Positions 9,845-19,360 of a stretch of 64,000 nt of DNA are shown here, in pieces. The notes under the pieces were generated by a model. It saw only the letters and a list, made by a program, of their open reading frames with translations, had not been told where the DNA came from and ran no database searches. A program made the position numbers and the translations under genes. Where the stretch lies: positions 372,001 through 436,000 of the forward strand of contig CAWBRQ010000007.1 in NCBI GenBank assembly GCA_963791315.1. The letters are read 5' to 3'. This DNA is from JACCZX01 sp963791315 (lineage in GTDB: Bacteria > Pseudomonadota > Gammaproteobacteria > Burkholderiales > Burkholderiaceae_F). The first letter of the stretch is position 1, and each line of letters begins with the position of its first letter.

Positions 9845-11047
9845 CTAGGTAAATGCCTGGATGCCCGTTTGCGCGCGGCCGAGAATCAGCGCGTGAATGT
9901 CATGCGTGCCCTCGTAGGTGTTGACCACTTCGAGGTTTGCCATGTGTCGTACTACGCCGAATTCGTCGCTGATGCCGTTGCCGCCCAGCATGTCGCGCGC
10001 AACGCGCGCGATGTCGAGGGCCTTGCCGCACGAGTTGCGCTTCACGATCGATGTGATCTCGGTCGCAGCGGTGCCTTCATCCTTCATGCGTCCCAGACGT
10101 AAGCAACTCTGCAGCCCGAGAGCGATTTCTGTCTGCATATCGGCCAGTTTTTTTTGCACCAACTGATTTGCTGCGAGCGGACGTCCGAACTGCTTGCGGT
10201 CGAGTACATACTGGCGCGCTGTGTGCCAGCACGATTCGGCTGCTCCGAGCGCACCCCATGCGATGCCGTAGCGCGCGGAGTTCAAACACACGAACGGGCC
10301 TTTAAGCCCTTCAACATTGGGCAGCTCGTTTTCGGCTGGCAAGAACACGTCATCCATCACGACCTCGCCGGTGATCGACGCGCGCAACCCGAACTTGCCG
10401 TGAATTGCCGGTGCAGACAGCCCCTTTGCGCCCTTTTCGAGGATGTAGCCGCGGATGTTGCCTGCATCGTTCTTCGCCCATACGACGAACACGTCCGCTA
10501 TCGGCGAGTTGCTGATCCACATCTTGGAGCCGGTCAAACGAAAGCCGCCATCGACACTCCTCGCACGCGTCTCCATGCTCCCAGGGTCCGAGCCGTGATT
10601 GGGCTCGGTTAATCCGAAGCAGCCGATCAGTTCGCCGGTGGCAAGTTTCGGCAGGTACTTCTTACGCTGCGCCTCGGAACCGAACTCGTAGATCGGCAGC
10701 ATCACCAGCGAGCTCTGCACGCTCATCATTGAGCGGTAGCCGGAATCGACCTTCTCGATCTCGCGCGCGATCAGCCCGTAGCAAACGTAATTCAGCGCAT
10801 GTCCGCCGTACTCGGTTGGCAACGTGCAACCCAGCACGCCGAGCTCGCCGAGCTCACGGAAAATTGACGGGTCGGTCTTTTCGTGACGGAATGCTTCGAG
10901 AACGCGCGGCGCCAACTTGTCCTGCGCGTACGCCTGCGCTGCGTCGCGGACCATCCGCTCGTCGGGCGTGAGCTGATCCTCAAGCAGAAAGGGGTCGTCC
11001 CACTTAAAAGAGGCTTTTAACTGGTGCGATGACTCGGGAGCGTTCAT
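9845..11047 (-). CDS. gcdH: Glutaryl-CoA dehydrogenase
   Basis: This 400-residue acyl-CoA dehydrogenase oxidises and decarboxylates glutaryl-CoA to crotonyl-CoA, with FAD as cofactor. The flavin/substrate loop FGLTEPNHGSDPGSM (about 144-158) is present. So is the C-terminal RDMLGGNGISDEFG followed by NTYEGTHDIHALILGRA, where the Glu of YEGT is the catalytic base; this tail is diagnostic for GcdH. I chose the ATG at 11047; a TTG at 11077 would add ten residues. It is divergent from the formate dehydrogenase operon. In aromatic degraders it drains the lower part of benzoyl-CoA-type pathways as well as lysine and tryptophan breakdown. Confidence 0.93.
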   Translation of the reverse strand: MNAPESSHQLKASFKWDDPFLLEDQLTPDERMVRDAAQAYAQDKLAPRVLEAFRHEKTDPSIFRELGELGVLGCTLPTEYGGHALNYVCYGLIAREIEKVDSGYRSMMSVQSSLVMLPIYEFGSEAQRKKYLPKLATGELIGCFGLTEPNHGSDPGSMETRARSVDGGFRLTGSKMWISNSPIADVFVVWAKNDAGNIRGYILEKGAKGLSAPAIHGKFGLRASITGEVVMDDVFLPAENELPNVEGLKGPFVCLNSARYGIAWGALGAAESCWHTARQYVLDRKQFGRPLAANQLVQKKLADMQTEIALGLQSCLRLGRMKDEGTAATEITSIVKRNSCGKALDIARVARDMLGGNGISDEFGVVRHMANLEVVNTYEGTHDIHALILGRAQTGIQAFT

Positions 11048-11167
11048 CAGCTTGGGTCGCAAATTGACGGTGGTCAATGGTACGCCGCGTCACCGTTGAT
11101 AAACTGCCCAGGGCATGCGCCGGGTCTTGTCACTGTGCCGGCTCCGCATGCTGGAAGGCAATTTTTG
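11048..11167. promoter_or_regulatory. Divergent gcdH/fdsG control region
   Basis: 120 bases separate the divergent gcdH and fdsG starts and must hold both promoters. TTGAC-GGTG-GTCAA (11064-11077) is an inverted repeat with 5-base arms, a possible regulator half-site pair. ACGGTG and CACCGT also face each other across it. No fdsR-type regulator gene lies next to the operon. The operator reading is inference. Confidence 0.35.
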
Positions 11168-11653
11168 ATGACAGCTTCACTGTTTCCACGCGATGCGCAA
11201 GGTACCGTGCATAGCGTGCTGCAGCGACACGCCGCAGAGCCCGGTGCGCTGCTTCCTATCCTGCACGACGTTCAGGATGCGCTGGGACATATCCCCGCCG
11301 AATTGGTGCCCGCGATCGCGAAAGGACTGAATCTTTCGCGGGCCGAAGTGCACGGCGTAATCACCTACTACCATCATTTCCGAAGCGAGCCTGCGGGACG
11401 CACTGTGGTGCAGGTGTGCCGCGCCGAGTCGTGCAAGGCGTGCGGAGCCGACGCGCTGATGGAGCACGCCGAAAAGGTGCTCGGCTGCGCCTCGCACCAC
11501 ACGCGCGCCGACGGCGCGTACACGCTGGAGCCGGTGTATTGCCTGGGGATGTGCGCATCGTCGCCAGCGATCATGGTCGGTGAAAAACTGTATGCGCGCG
11601 TGACGCCGGAGAAGTTCGATCGCGTTGTCGCGTCGCTCGGATCGCCTGCATGA
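11168..11653 (+). CDS. fdsG: NAD-dependent formate dehydrogenase gamma subunit FdsG
   Basis: FdsG is the NuoE-like [2Fe-2S] subunit of the soluble cytoplasmic formate dehydrogenase. The 161-residue product has the helical N-terminal domain (ALGHIPAELVPAIAKGLNLS, EVHGVITYYHHF) and the thioredoxin-like ferredoxin domain, with cysteines in CRAESCKAC and YCLGMCASSP. The ATG at 11168 follows a GGAAGG-like site; the frame extends to a TTG at 11096 without support. The stop overlaps the fdsB start (ATGA). Confidence 0.92.
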   Translation: MTASLFPRDAQGTVHSVLQRHAAEPGALLPILHDVQDALGHIPAELVPAIAKGLNLSRAEVHGVITYYHHFRSEPAGRTVVQVCRAESCKACGADALMEHAEKVLGCASHHTRADGAYTLEPVYCLGMCASSPAIMVGEKLYARVTPEKFDRVVASLGSPA

Positions 11654-13207
11654 GTTCCGCAAAGATCTATGTGCCGCGCGACTCGGCAGCGTTGGCCGTC
11701 GGAGCCGACGAAGTAGCTGCTGCATTGCGTACCGAAAGTGACCGGCGCGGCCTCGCGCTCGACCTGATACGCAACAGCTCGCGCGGTCTGTTCTGGCTCG
11801 AACCGCTGCGTTGAAGTGGACACACCACACGGTCGCGTTGCCTATGGTCCGGTGACGCCGGAAGATGTACCCGCATTGCTGGATGCCATGCTCGGCGACG
11901 GCGCGCACGCGCTTTCGCAGGGGCCGACCGAAGCGATTCCGTATCTGGCGCGGCAGCAGCGCCTGACGTTCGCGCGCATGGGCATCACTGATCCTCTGTC
12001 GCTGGGCGACTACGAAGCGCATGAAGGCTGGGGCGGCCTGAAGCGCGCGTTGACGCTCGATGGCGCGGCGATCGTGCAGGAAGTTACGCAGTCGGGCCTA
12101 CGCGGCCGCGGCGGAGCGGCCTTTCCCGCCGGCATCAAGTGGCAAACGGTGTTCAACACCAACGCTGCGCAGAAGTACGTCGTTTGCAATGCGGACGAAG
12201 GGGATTCAGGCACGTTCTCCGATCGAATGACGATGGAAGGCGACCCGTACATGCTGATCGAGGGCATGACGATCGCGGGCCTCGCCGTCGGCGCGACGCA
12301 GGGCTACGTGTACATCCGCTCGGAATATCCGCATTCGGTAGCAGTGATGAACGAGGCCGTCGCACGCGCCACGGGTGCTGGCTATTTGGGAAACAGCGTG
12401 TGCGGCTCGGGCCGTGCATTCCACATGCACGTGCGCAAGGCCGCCGGGTCCTATGTTTGCGGCGAAGAGACTGCGATGCTCGAGAGTATCGAAGGCAAGC
12501 GCGGCATTGTGCGCGCCAAGCCGCCGTTGCCCGCGATCGCGGGTCTATTCGGCAAGCCGTCGGTCATCAACAACGTCATTACCTTCGCCAGCGTCCCTCT
12601 GATTCTGGCGCGTGGAGCCCAGTTCTACCGCGACTACGGCATGGGCCGCTCGACGGGCACATTGCCGTTCCAGCTTGCCGGGAACATCAAGTACGGCGGC
12701 CTGGTCGAAAGAGCGTTCGGGATCACTTTGCGTGAGCTTTTGTATGACTTCGGCGGCGGCAGCCGTTCGGGCCGGCCGATCAAGGCAGTGCAGGTCGGCG
12801 GTCCGCTGGGCACGTACCTGCCCGAATCGCAATGGGACCTGCCGCTCGACTACGAAGCGTACGCGGCTGCCGGCGCGGTGGTGGGCCACGGCGGAATCGT
12901 CGTGCACGACGACACGGCCGACATGTCGAAGCTCGCGCGCTACGCGATGGAATTCTGTGCGATCGAGTCGTGCGGCAAGTGCACGCCGTGCCGTATCGGC
13001 TCGACGCGAGGCATGGAGGTTATTGACCGCATTTCAAGTAATCAGAACAGGGCGCAGCAGGTCATTCTTTTGCGTGATCTGTGCGATACCATGGTGAACG
13101 GCAGCCTGTGCGCAATGGGCAGCATGACGCCGCTGCCGGTTCTGTCAGCGCTGAACCACTTTCCGCAAGACTTCGGCATCACCGCGCCGACCGAGCAGGC
13201 GGCGTAG
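11650..13207 (+). CDS. fdsB: NAD-dependent formate dehydrogenase beta subunit FdsB (frameshifted)
   Basis: FdsB is the NuoF-like diaphorase subunit that binds FMN and NAD and one [4Fe-4S] cluster. Starting at the ATG overlapping fdsG, the N-terminal part (MSSAKIYVPRDSA...SSRGLFWLEPL) runs into a stop. The frame then resumes as EVDTPHGRVAYG after one extra base near 11808-11812. Reconstructed length is 518 residues, as expected for FdsB. GLRGRGGAAFPAGIKW is the FMN/NAD site and ESCGKCTPCRIG supplies cluster cysteines. A start at the GTG at 11816 would omit the N-terminal domain. Confidence 0.9.
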
Positions 13208-13232
13208 AAGCAGGAAGCAGCAGGAGAACAGC

Positions 13233-16152
13233 ATGTACACGGAACTAAGGCGAGAGGTTGACTACGGCACGCCTCCCAGCAAATCAGTAGAAAGCATCAC
13301 GCTCGAGATCGACGGCGAATCCGTCACGGTGCCGAAGGGCACGTCACTGATGCGCGCGGCTGCCGAGGCTGGCATCAGTGTGCCCAAGCTGTGCGCGACC
13401 GACAGCCTGAATGCGTTCGGTTCGTGCCGCTTGTGCCTGATAGAGATCGAAGGCCGAAAGGGTTACCCGGCTTCGTGCACCACGCCGGCCGAGGCCGGCA
13501 TGAAGGTGCGCACGCAGAGCCCGAAACTGCAGCAGCTGCGGCAGGGCGTGATGGAGCTTTACATGTCCGACCATCCGGCCGATTGCCAGGCGTGCAGCCG
13601 CGATGAACGGCGACTGCGAGCTGCAGGAAATGGCGGTCGCAGTTGGACTGTCCGACGTGCGCTACGGCATTGGTAACCAGTACGGCGGTGCGCATCACCT
13701 GAATGACACGAAAGACGAGTCCAACCCGTACTTCGCGTACGACCCGGCCAAGTGCATCGTCTGCTACCGCTGTGTGCGGGCGTGCGAGGAAACGCAGGGC
13801 ACGTTTGCGTTGACGGTCAGTGGCCGCGGGTTTGAATCACGCATCGCGGCCGGGCAGGACCAGGCGTTCATGGACAGCGAATGCGTCAGCTGCGGCGCGT
13901 GCGTGCAAGCGTGCCCGACGGGCTCGCTGCAGGAAAAGACGTTGATCAAGCTCGGCATGCCCGAGAAAAGCGTCATCACGACCTGCGCGTATTGCGGAGT
14001 CGGCTGCGGATTCAGAGCCGAGATGAAGGGCAGCCAGGTCGTCAACATGGTGCCGTGGAAGGATGGCAAGGCGAACGAAGGCCACTCGTGCGTCAAAGGC
14101 CGCTTCGCGTGGGGCTACGCGACGCACAAGGACCGCATCACGAAGCCGATGATCCGCAAGAAAATCAGCGACCCGTGGCAGGAAGTGAGCTGGGACGAGG
14201 CGATCAACTACGCCGCTTCGGAGTTCAAACGCCTGCAGGCGACGTACGGCATAGATTCGATCGGTGGCATCACGTCGTCACGCTGCACCAACGAAGAAAC
14301 GTATCTGGTGCAAAAACTCGTGCGTGCGGCGTTCGGCAACAACAACGTCGATACCTGTGCGCGCGTGTGCCACTCGCCCACCGGTTATGGCCTTGGGCAG
14401 ACGTTCGGAACGTCGGCCGGCACGCAGACCTTCAAGTCGGTCGAGCAGTCCGACGTGATCATGATCATCGGTGCCAACCCGACCGACGCGCATCCGGTGT
14501 TCGCATCGCGCATGCGCAGACGTTTGCGCGAGGGTGCCAAGCTGATCATCGTTGATCCGCGCAAGATCGATCTGGTCGACTCGCCGCACGTGAAGGCGGA
14601 TTTTCACCTCCCGCTGAAGCCAGGCACCAACGTCGCGGTCATCACTGCGCTGGCGCATGTGGTGGTTACCGAGGGCTTTCTCGCCGAGCAGTACATCGGC
14701 GAGCGTTGCGACGACAAGAGCTTCCGCGAATGGAGGGACTTCGTCGCGCGGCCGGAGAACTCACCCGAAGCGTTCGAGGCAGTCACCGGTGTCAGCGCAG
14801 CGCTGGTCCGCGGCGCCGCGCGGCTGTTTGCGACCGGCAATGTCGAAGGCAAGCTCGGTGCGCGCCGTCCCAATAGCGCGATCTACTACGGTCTCGGGGT
14901 GACCGAGCATGCGCAGGGCTCGACGATGGTGATGGGGATCGCCAACCTTGCGATGGCCACCGGAAACGTCGGCCGCGAGGGCGTGGGCGTGAACCCGCTA
15001 CGCGGCCAGAACAACGTGCAGGGCTCGTGCGATATGGGTTCGTTCCCGCACGAGTTGCCGGGTTACCGGCATATCTCCGACACCACGGTCCGCAGCACGT
15101 TTGATGCGGCTTGGGGTGTGACGTTGAATCCGGAGCCGGGCCTGCGCATCCCGAACATGTTCGACGCCGCACACGACGGCAGTTTCAAGGGCGTGTACTG
15201 CCAGGGCGAAGACATCGTGCAGTCCGATCCGAACACGCAGCACGTAGCGTCTGCGCTGATGGCGCTGGAATGCGTCGTCGTGCAGGACATCTTCCTCAAC
15301 GAGACGGCCAAGTATGCGCATGTGTTCCTGCCCGGCTCGTCGTTCCTCGAAAAGGACGGCACGTTTACCAACGCCGAGCGGCGCATCTCGCGAGTGCGCA
15401 AGGTGATGGAACCGCTGGGTGGTCTGGCCGACTGGGAAGCGACGGTGAAGCTGTCAAACGCGCTTGGGTATCCGATGCACTACAAGCATCCTTCCGAGAT
15501 CATGGACGAGATCGCCGAGCTCACGCCGACTTTCCGGGGCGTCAGCTTCGAGAAGATCGATCGCCTGGGTAGCGTGCAATGGCCGTGCAACGAGGACACC
15601 GAAGAGGCCGGCACATCGATCATGCACGTTGACAAATTCGTGCGCGGCAAAGGCCGCTTCATCATTACGCAGTACGTGCCGAGCGAAGAGAGAGTGACGC
15701 GCAAGTACCCGCTGTTGCTGACTACCGGTCGCATCCTGTCTCAGTACAACGTCGGTGCACAGACCCGTCGCACCGAAAACAATCGTTGGCACGACGAGGA
15801 CCAGCTCGAGATCCACCCGCACGACGCGCAGGATCGCGGGATCAAGAACGGCGACTGGGTCGGCATCGAAAGTCGCGCCGGCCAGACGGTGATGCGCGCA
15901 GTGCTGAGCGAAAACATGCAGCCGGGTGTGATCTACACGACGTTTCACTTTCCGGAGTCAGGCGCCAACGTCATCACCACCGACAGCTCCGACTGGGCCA
16001 CCAATTGCCCCGAGTACAAGGTCACTGCGGTGCAGGTGATGCCGGTAGCGCAACCTTCGAGCTGGCAACGCGAGTACTCAAAGTTCAACACGACCCAGTT
16101 GAACCTGCTGGCGCAGGCCAGGAAGAAACCTGCTGAAGTCGTGGGCAACTAA
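13233..16152 (+). CDS. fdsA: NAD-dependent formate dehydrogenase alpha (catalytic) subunit FdsA (frameshifted)
   Basis: FdsA oxidises formate to CO2 at a bis-MGD molybdenum centre and passes electrons through a chain of iron-sulfur clusters. In order: a [2Fe-2S] domain (FGSCRLCLIEIEG), a His/Cys3 cluster (DHPADCQAC...NGDCEL), two ferredoxin-type clusters (CIVCYRCVRACEE and CVSCGACVQACP), the CAYCGVGCG motif, and the Mo-ligand cysteine in CARVCHSPTGYG. One extra base near 13599-13605 splits the frame between QACSR and NGDCEL. Reconstructed length is 972 residues, normal for the family. It lies 25 bases downstream of fdsB. Confidence 0.93.
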
Positions 16153-16164
16153 GGTCGCAGGCAA

Positions 16165-17013
16165 TTGAAACCCGACGATGCTGAGTTGCGCCCCGCCGGT
16201 GCCAGCGAGGCAACGGTTACGACGCATCGTGCGGGTCGCACCGAGCGCGCGAATGACTGGCTTGCGGACGAGGTGCCGGTGGCGCTTGTATTCAACGGCA
16301 TCTCGCATGCGGTGATGCTGGCGACGCCGGCTGACCTCGATGATTTCGCACTCGGATTCGGTCTCACCGAAGGGTTGCTGGCCGATGCGTCGGAGCTGCA
16401 CGACGTTGAGATCAAGGAGACGCCGCTCGGCATCGAAGTGCAAATGGACGTCGCCGGTGCGTGTGAATTCAGGCTGAAAGAACGGCGCCGCAATCTGACC
16501 GGCCGCACGGGTTGCGGCCTGTGCGGGACCGAGAGCCTCGAGCACGTACATCGCGCGTTGCCGACGTTCAGTGTCGGCGCGCAGCGCATTCATGTCACCG
16601 CAGCTGCGGTCGCCCGCGCGCTGCGCGGTTTGCGCGAGGCGCAGGCGTTGCAACAGTCTACCGGCGCAGCGCACGCGGCGGCGTGGTGCAGTCCCGACGG
16701 TGAGGCGTTGCTTTTGCGCGAGGACATCGGCCGTCATAACGCGCTCGACAAGCTGGCCGGTGCGATGTCGCGTGCGGGAACCGATGCGAGCCAGGGATTC
16801 GTCTGCGTCACGAGTCGGGCGAGCTTCGAGATGGTGCAGAAGACAGCGATGACCGGCGCGTCGATGCTGGTCGCGGTGTCTGCGCCGACGGTGCTTGCCG
16901 TGCGAACCGCGCAAGCCGCGGGGGTAGCTCTGGCAGGCTTCGCGCGCCGCGAAGATTTCGTCGCCTACACGGCGCCCGAGCGGTTCGGTCTTGCGCCGCC
17001 AGCAACCGACTAG
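16165..17013 (+). CDS. fdhD: Formate dehydrogenase accessory sulfurtransferase FdhD/FdsC
   Basis: FdhD passes sulfur from a cysteine desulfurase to the bis-MGD cofactor and is needed for formate dehydrogenase activity. The 282-residue product has the conserved cysteine loop GCGLCGTESL. It also has REDIGRHNALDKLAGA and SRASFEMVQKTAM, which are family hallmarks. The start appears to be a TTG at 16165, 12 bases after fdsA; no in-frame ATG gives a full-length protein. It occupies the fdsC position in the G-B-A-C-D order. Confidence 0.92.
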   Translation: MKPDDAELRPAGASEATVTTHRAGRTERANDWLADEVPVALVFNGISHAVMLATPADLDDFALGFGLTEGLLADASELHDVEIKETPLGIEVQMDVAGACEFRLKERRRNLTGRTGCGLCGTESLEHVHRALPTFSVGAQRIHVTAAAVARALRGLREAQALQQSTGAAHAAAWCSPDGEALLLREDIGRHNALDKLAGAMSRAGTDASQGFVCVTSRASFEMVQKTAMTGASMLVAVSAPTVLAVRTAQAAGVALAGFARREDFVAYTAPERFGLAPPATD

Positions 17014-17021
17014 GCGCACTC

Positions 17022-17285
17022 GTGAATCCAAAAATACTGGTTCACATGGCGAACCGCATCGGCGAATTCTTTCAGGCGATGCCGGATCGGGAAGAAGCGT
17101 TGCAAGGTGTGGCGACGCACATTCGAAAATTCTGGGATCCGCGCATGCGGCGTCAGTTGCTGGCGTATCTGGATCAGCAGGCGGGCGAAGGGTTGTCGGA
17201 GCTGGTGCTGAGTTCGTTGCGGGAGCACCGCTCGATACTGTCGGCCGATCAAGTCAACCACGCTGATCGACCCACTGGCGGCTAG
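17022..17285 (+). CDS. fdsD: Formate dehydrogenase delta subunit FdsD
   Basis: FdsD is a small protein of 87 residues with the family pattern ANRIGEFFQAMPDREEAL and HIRKFWDPRMRRQLLAYLDQ. It is a helical accessory subunit without cofactors, thought to help assemble or stabilise the soluble formate dehydrogenase. The GTG at 17022 gives the usual N-terminus; an ATG at 17046 would drop eight residues. It is the last gene of the fds operon, nine bases after fdhD. Confidence 0.9.
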   Translation: MNPKILVHMANRIGEFFQAMPDREEALQGVATHIRKFWDPRMRRQLLAYLDQQAGEGLSELVLSSLREHRSILSADQVNHADRPTGG

Positions 17286-17359
17286 CCAGGATTTGCTCTT
17301 CCGCGGTCGCTGCAACAGACGGATTACGCTTTGTTCCGAATCCGTTTGCAGGAGACAAA

Positions 17360-18349
17360 ATGAAGAAGCGGAAATTAGGAAACAGCAACCTCGAAGTGTC
17401 CGCGCTGGGCCTCGGATGCATGGGCCTCAGCTTCGGGTACGGCCCCGCCGTCGACAAACAGGCGGGGATATCGCTGATCCGGTCGGCGGTTGAGCTTGGG
17501 ATCACCCTTTTCGATACGGCCGAGGTCTACGGTCCGTTCACGAACGAAGAGCTTGTCGGCGAAGCCCTTGCTCCCTTTCGAGACCGCGTCGTTATTGCCA
17601 CCAAGTTTGGATTCGGTGTGGATTCGAACGGCCATCGCTCGGGTCTGAACAGTCGGCCTGAGCACATCAAGGAAGTCGCCGAAGCGTCGCTCAAGCGGCT
17701 CAAGGTCGACACGATCGACTTGTTCTATCAGCATCGTGTCGACCCCAACGTGCCGATTGAAGATGTCGCCGGCGCCGTGAAGGACCTGATCCGGGTCGGC
17801 AAGGTGAAGCACTTCGGGCTGTCCGAACCTGGTGTGCAGACTGTTCGTCGCGCTCATGCGGTGCAGCCAATCACGGCAGTTCAGAGCGAGTACTCGATTT
17901 GGTGGAGAGCCCGGGAATCGGAGCTATTGCCGACGCTCGATGAACTCGGCATCGGCTTCGTACCGTACAGTCCACTCGGCCGAGGTTTCCTGACAGGCAA
18001 GATCGACGAAAGCACGACGTTCGACAAATCAGACATCCGCAGCAGCGTGCCGCGGTTTTCGCCTGAAGCTCGAAAGGCGAATCAGGCCCTGGTCGATCTG
18101 CTCGCTGCTATCGCAAAGCGAAAGCAGGCGACGCCGGCGCAGATCGCTCTGGCATGGTTGCTCGCGCAGAAGCCGTGGATCGTTCCGATTCCGGGTACCA
18201 CGAAGGTTGAGCGTCTGAAGGAAAATGTTGGTGCCGTCTCAATTGAACTCGCGCCGGACGATCTGCGCGAGATCGATGACGCCACTTCGACGATCGAGGT
18301 GCAGGGGGCACGTTACCCAGAACACCTCGAGCGCATGACCGGTCTGTAG
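17360..18349 (+). CDS. Aldo/keto reductase
   Basis: This 329-residue NADPH-dependent oxidoreductase has a TIM-barrel fold. The catalytic tetrad is recognisable: Asp and Tyr in LFDTAEVYG, Lys in VIATKFGFG, and His in FYQHRVDPN. The cofactor-binding end IPGTTKVERLKENVGA is also present. It resembles the AKR13-type sugar or aldehyde reductases (FGYGPAVDKQAG near the N-terminus). AGGAG precedes the ATG. It stands alone downstream of fdsD with a 74-base gap, so it is not clearly part of that operon. The physiological substrate is unknown. Confidence 0.9.
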   Translation: MKKRKLGNSNLEVSALGLGCMGLSFGYGPAVDKQAGISLIRSAVELGITLFDTAEVYGPFTNEELVGEALAPFRDRVVIATKFGFGVDSNGHRSGLNSRPEHIKEVAEASLKRLKVDTIDLFYQHRVDPNVPIEDVAGAVKDLIRVGKVKHFGLSEPGVQTVRRAHAVQPITAVQSEYSIWWRARESELLPTLDELGIGFVPYSPLGRGFLTGKIDESTTFDKSDIRSSVPRFSPEARKANQALVDLLAAIAKRKQATPAQIALAWLLAQKPWIVPIPGTTKVERLKENVGAVSIELAPDDLREIDDATSTIEVQGARYPEHLERMTGL

Positions 18350-18375
18350 CTGGCCTTACGGCTTTCGTTCAGGAG

Positions 18376-18621
18376 ATGCCGATGTCTGATCCTGTTGATG
18401 CATTGATACTGGATCTTCTGGAATGGATTGGCCCGCGCCCAAGACCGTATCCGGAAGTTCTCGAAGCCTGGCGTACCTCCTGTCCTCGACTTCCGGTCTG
18501 GGAGGAAGCCAACGCGCGCGGGCTACTCGCGCACGAGCATCACCAAGGTGGGGGCACGTACGTGTCAGTTTCGGCGAATGGGTTGACGCTTCTACGGCAG
18601 CATCGCCCGATAGAGCCCTGA
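18376..18621 (+). CDS. Small conserved protein, unknown function
   Basis: This 81-residue protein has the compact pattern ALILDLLEWIGPRPRPY...EAWRTSCPRLPVWEEA...GLTLLRQ. I recall similar small proteins across proteobacteria without an assigned role; the spacing suggests a winged-helix-like fold, which is inference. A second in-frame ATG lies two codons downstream. It begins 27 bases after the aldo/keto reductase and is probably co-transcribed. Confidence 0.7.
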   Translation: MPMSDPVDALILDLLEWIGPRPRPYPEVLEAWRTSCPRLPVWEEANARGLLAHEHHQGGGTYVSVSANGLTLLRQHRPIEP

Positions 18622-18658
18622 GAACTTGCACGGACACGTCCGCTCTGCGTGCGGCAGC

Positions 18659-19066
18659 TCACGGCCAGAAGCGGACGCTCAGTACTTCACTCATCGCGGA
18701 TTGCGGATCTCGCAACTCCACGACCACGGGTGCGTGGTCACTCCACGGCAAGAGATCGAGGATATCGGCGGCACCAATGCGGCGGGCAAGCTCGCTCGAG
18801 ACCAAGATGTAATCCACGCGTGCCGCATCCAGTGCGCGGGCGCGGCGATTGAACCACGTATACGCGCGCTCCGTCGGGTGGCGCTCGCGCCAGATGTCGA
18901 CGAAACCTGCCTCAGCCATACGAGCGTTGAACTCCGCCCTGGCGCGCGCGTGCGTCTCCTCCGTTCTCAAGCGCGGGTGGGTGTCCTGAGCGGTCCTGGA
19001 TAGGATCGTTGGCAACGCGGGGACGCAACGAAGCGCGTTTTCAACGTTCCATGAAATCACCTTCAT
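18659..19066 (-). pseudogene. Exonuclease III-like relic with an in-frame internal deletion
   Basis: The first 22 residues (MKVISWNVENALRCVPALPTIL) match the start of exonuclease III/EEP family DNA-repair nucleases. The text then jumps to DTHPRLRTEETHARAR..., which normally lies well past the middle, and ends properly with LLPWSDHAPVVVEL. About 110-130 residues are missing, including the QE metal site and the GDxN catalytic motif, so the 135-residue product cannot be an active nuclease of this family. Either a genuine deletion or an assembly collapse would explain it. The frame extends six codons upstream (MSLGRA), but MKVISWN is the family start. Confidence 0.7.
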
Positions 19067-19076
19067 CGCGCGTCCC

Positions 19077-19103
19077 AAAGACACGACGGGAGAACGTGTC
19101 TTT
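19077..19103. repeat. Perfect 9-bp inverted repeat with 9-bp spacer
   Basis: AAAGACACG (19077-19085) and CGTGTCTTT (19095-19103) are exact inverted copies. The element sits just upstream of the exonuclease relic and about 260 bases ahead of the TRAP operon. The flanking A and T runs would also allow a weak bidirectional transcript hairpin. A dimeric repressor site is the other reading. Confidence 0.5.
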
Positions 19104-19360
19104 CGTCCGATCGAACGAGGAATCTGGTCTGCTGCGATATCGGCAATTGACTCAATGGTTCGCCGCAGAGCGGTTGGGGTGCTAAGTTCGTGATCTACAG
19201 GTCAAGCTAACTGTTACGCCGCAAGGCGAAGTCAAAGACCGACTGAGGTGAGCCGCGCGGTCTCTCTATTGCTAACGGAATACTTCCAGCGCAGTATGTA
19301 AGTTATTAATAAAAATAAGACGGCCACAAGCCATGGTCGGTCACTACCCAAGGAGAGCCC
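19104..19360 (+). promoter_or_regulatory. Leader region of the TRAP transporter operon
   Basis: 257 bases with no gene. The last 70 bases are notably AT-rich for this window (GTAAGTTATTAATAAAAAT) and probably carry the dctP promoter. AAGGAG stands seven bases before the dctP ATG. No -35/-10 pair is convincing enough to place. Confidence 0.4.

Noticed and set aside
13595..13610. Programmed frameshift as the explanation for fdsA and other split genes
   Set aside because: No slippery heptamer or downstream stimulatory structure is visible, the shifts go in both directions, and unrelated genes are affected. Indel error is simpler.
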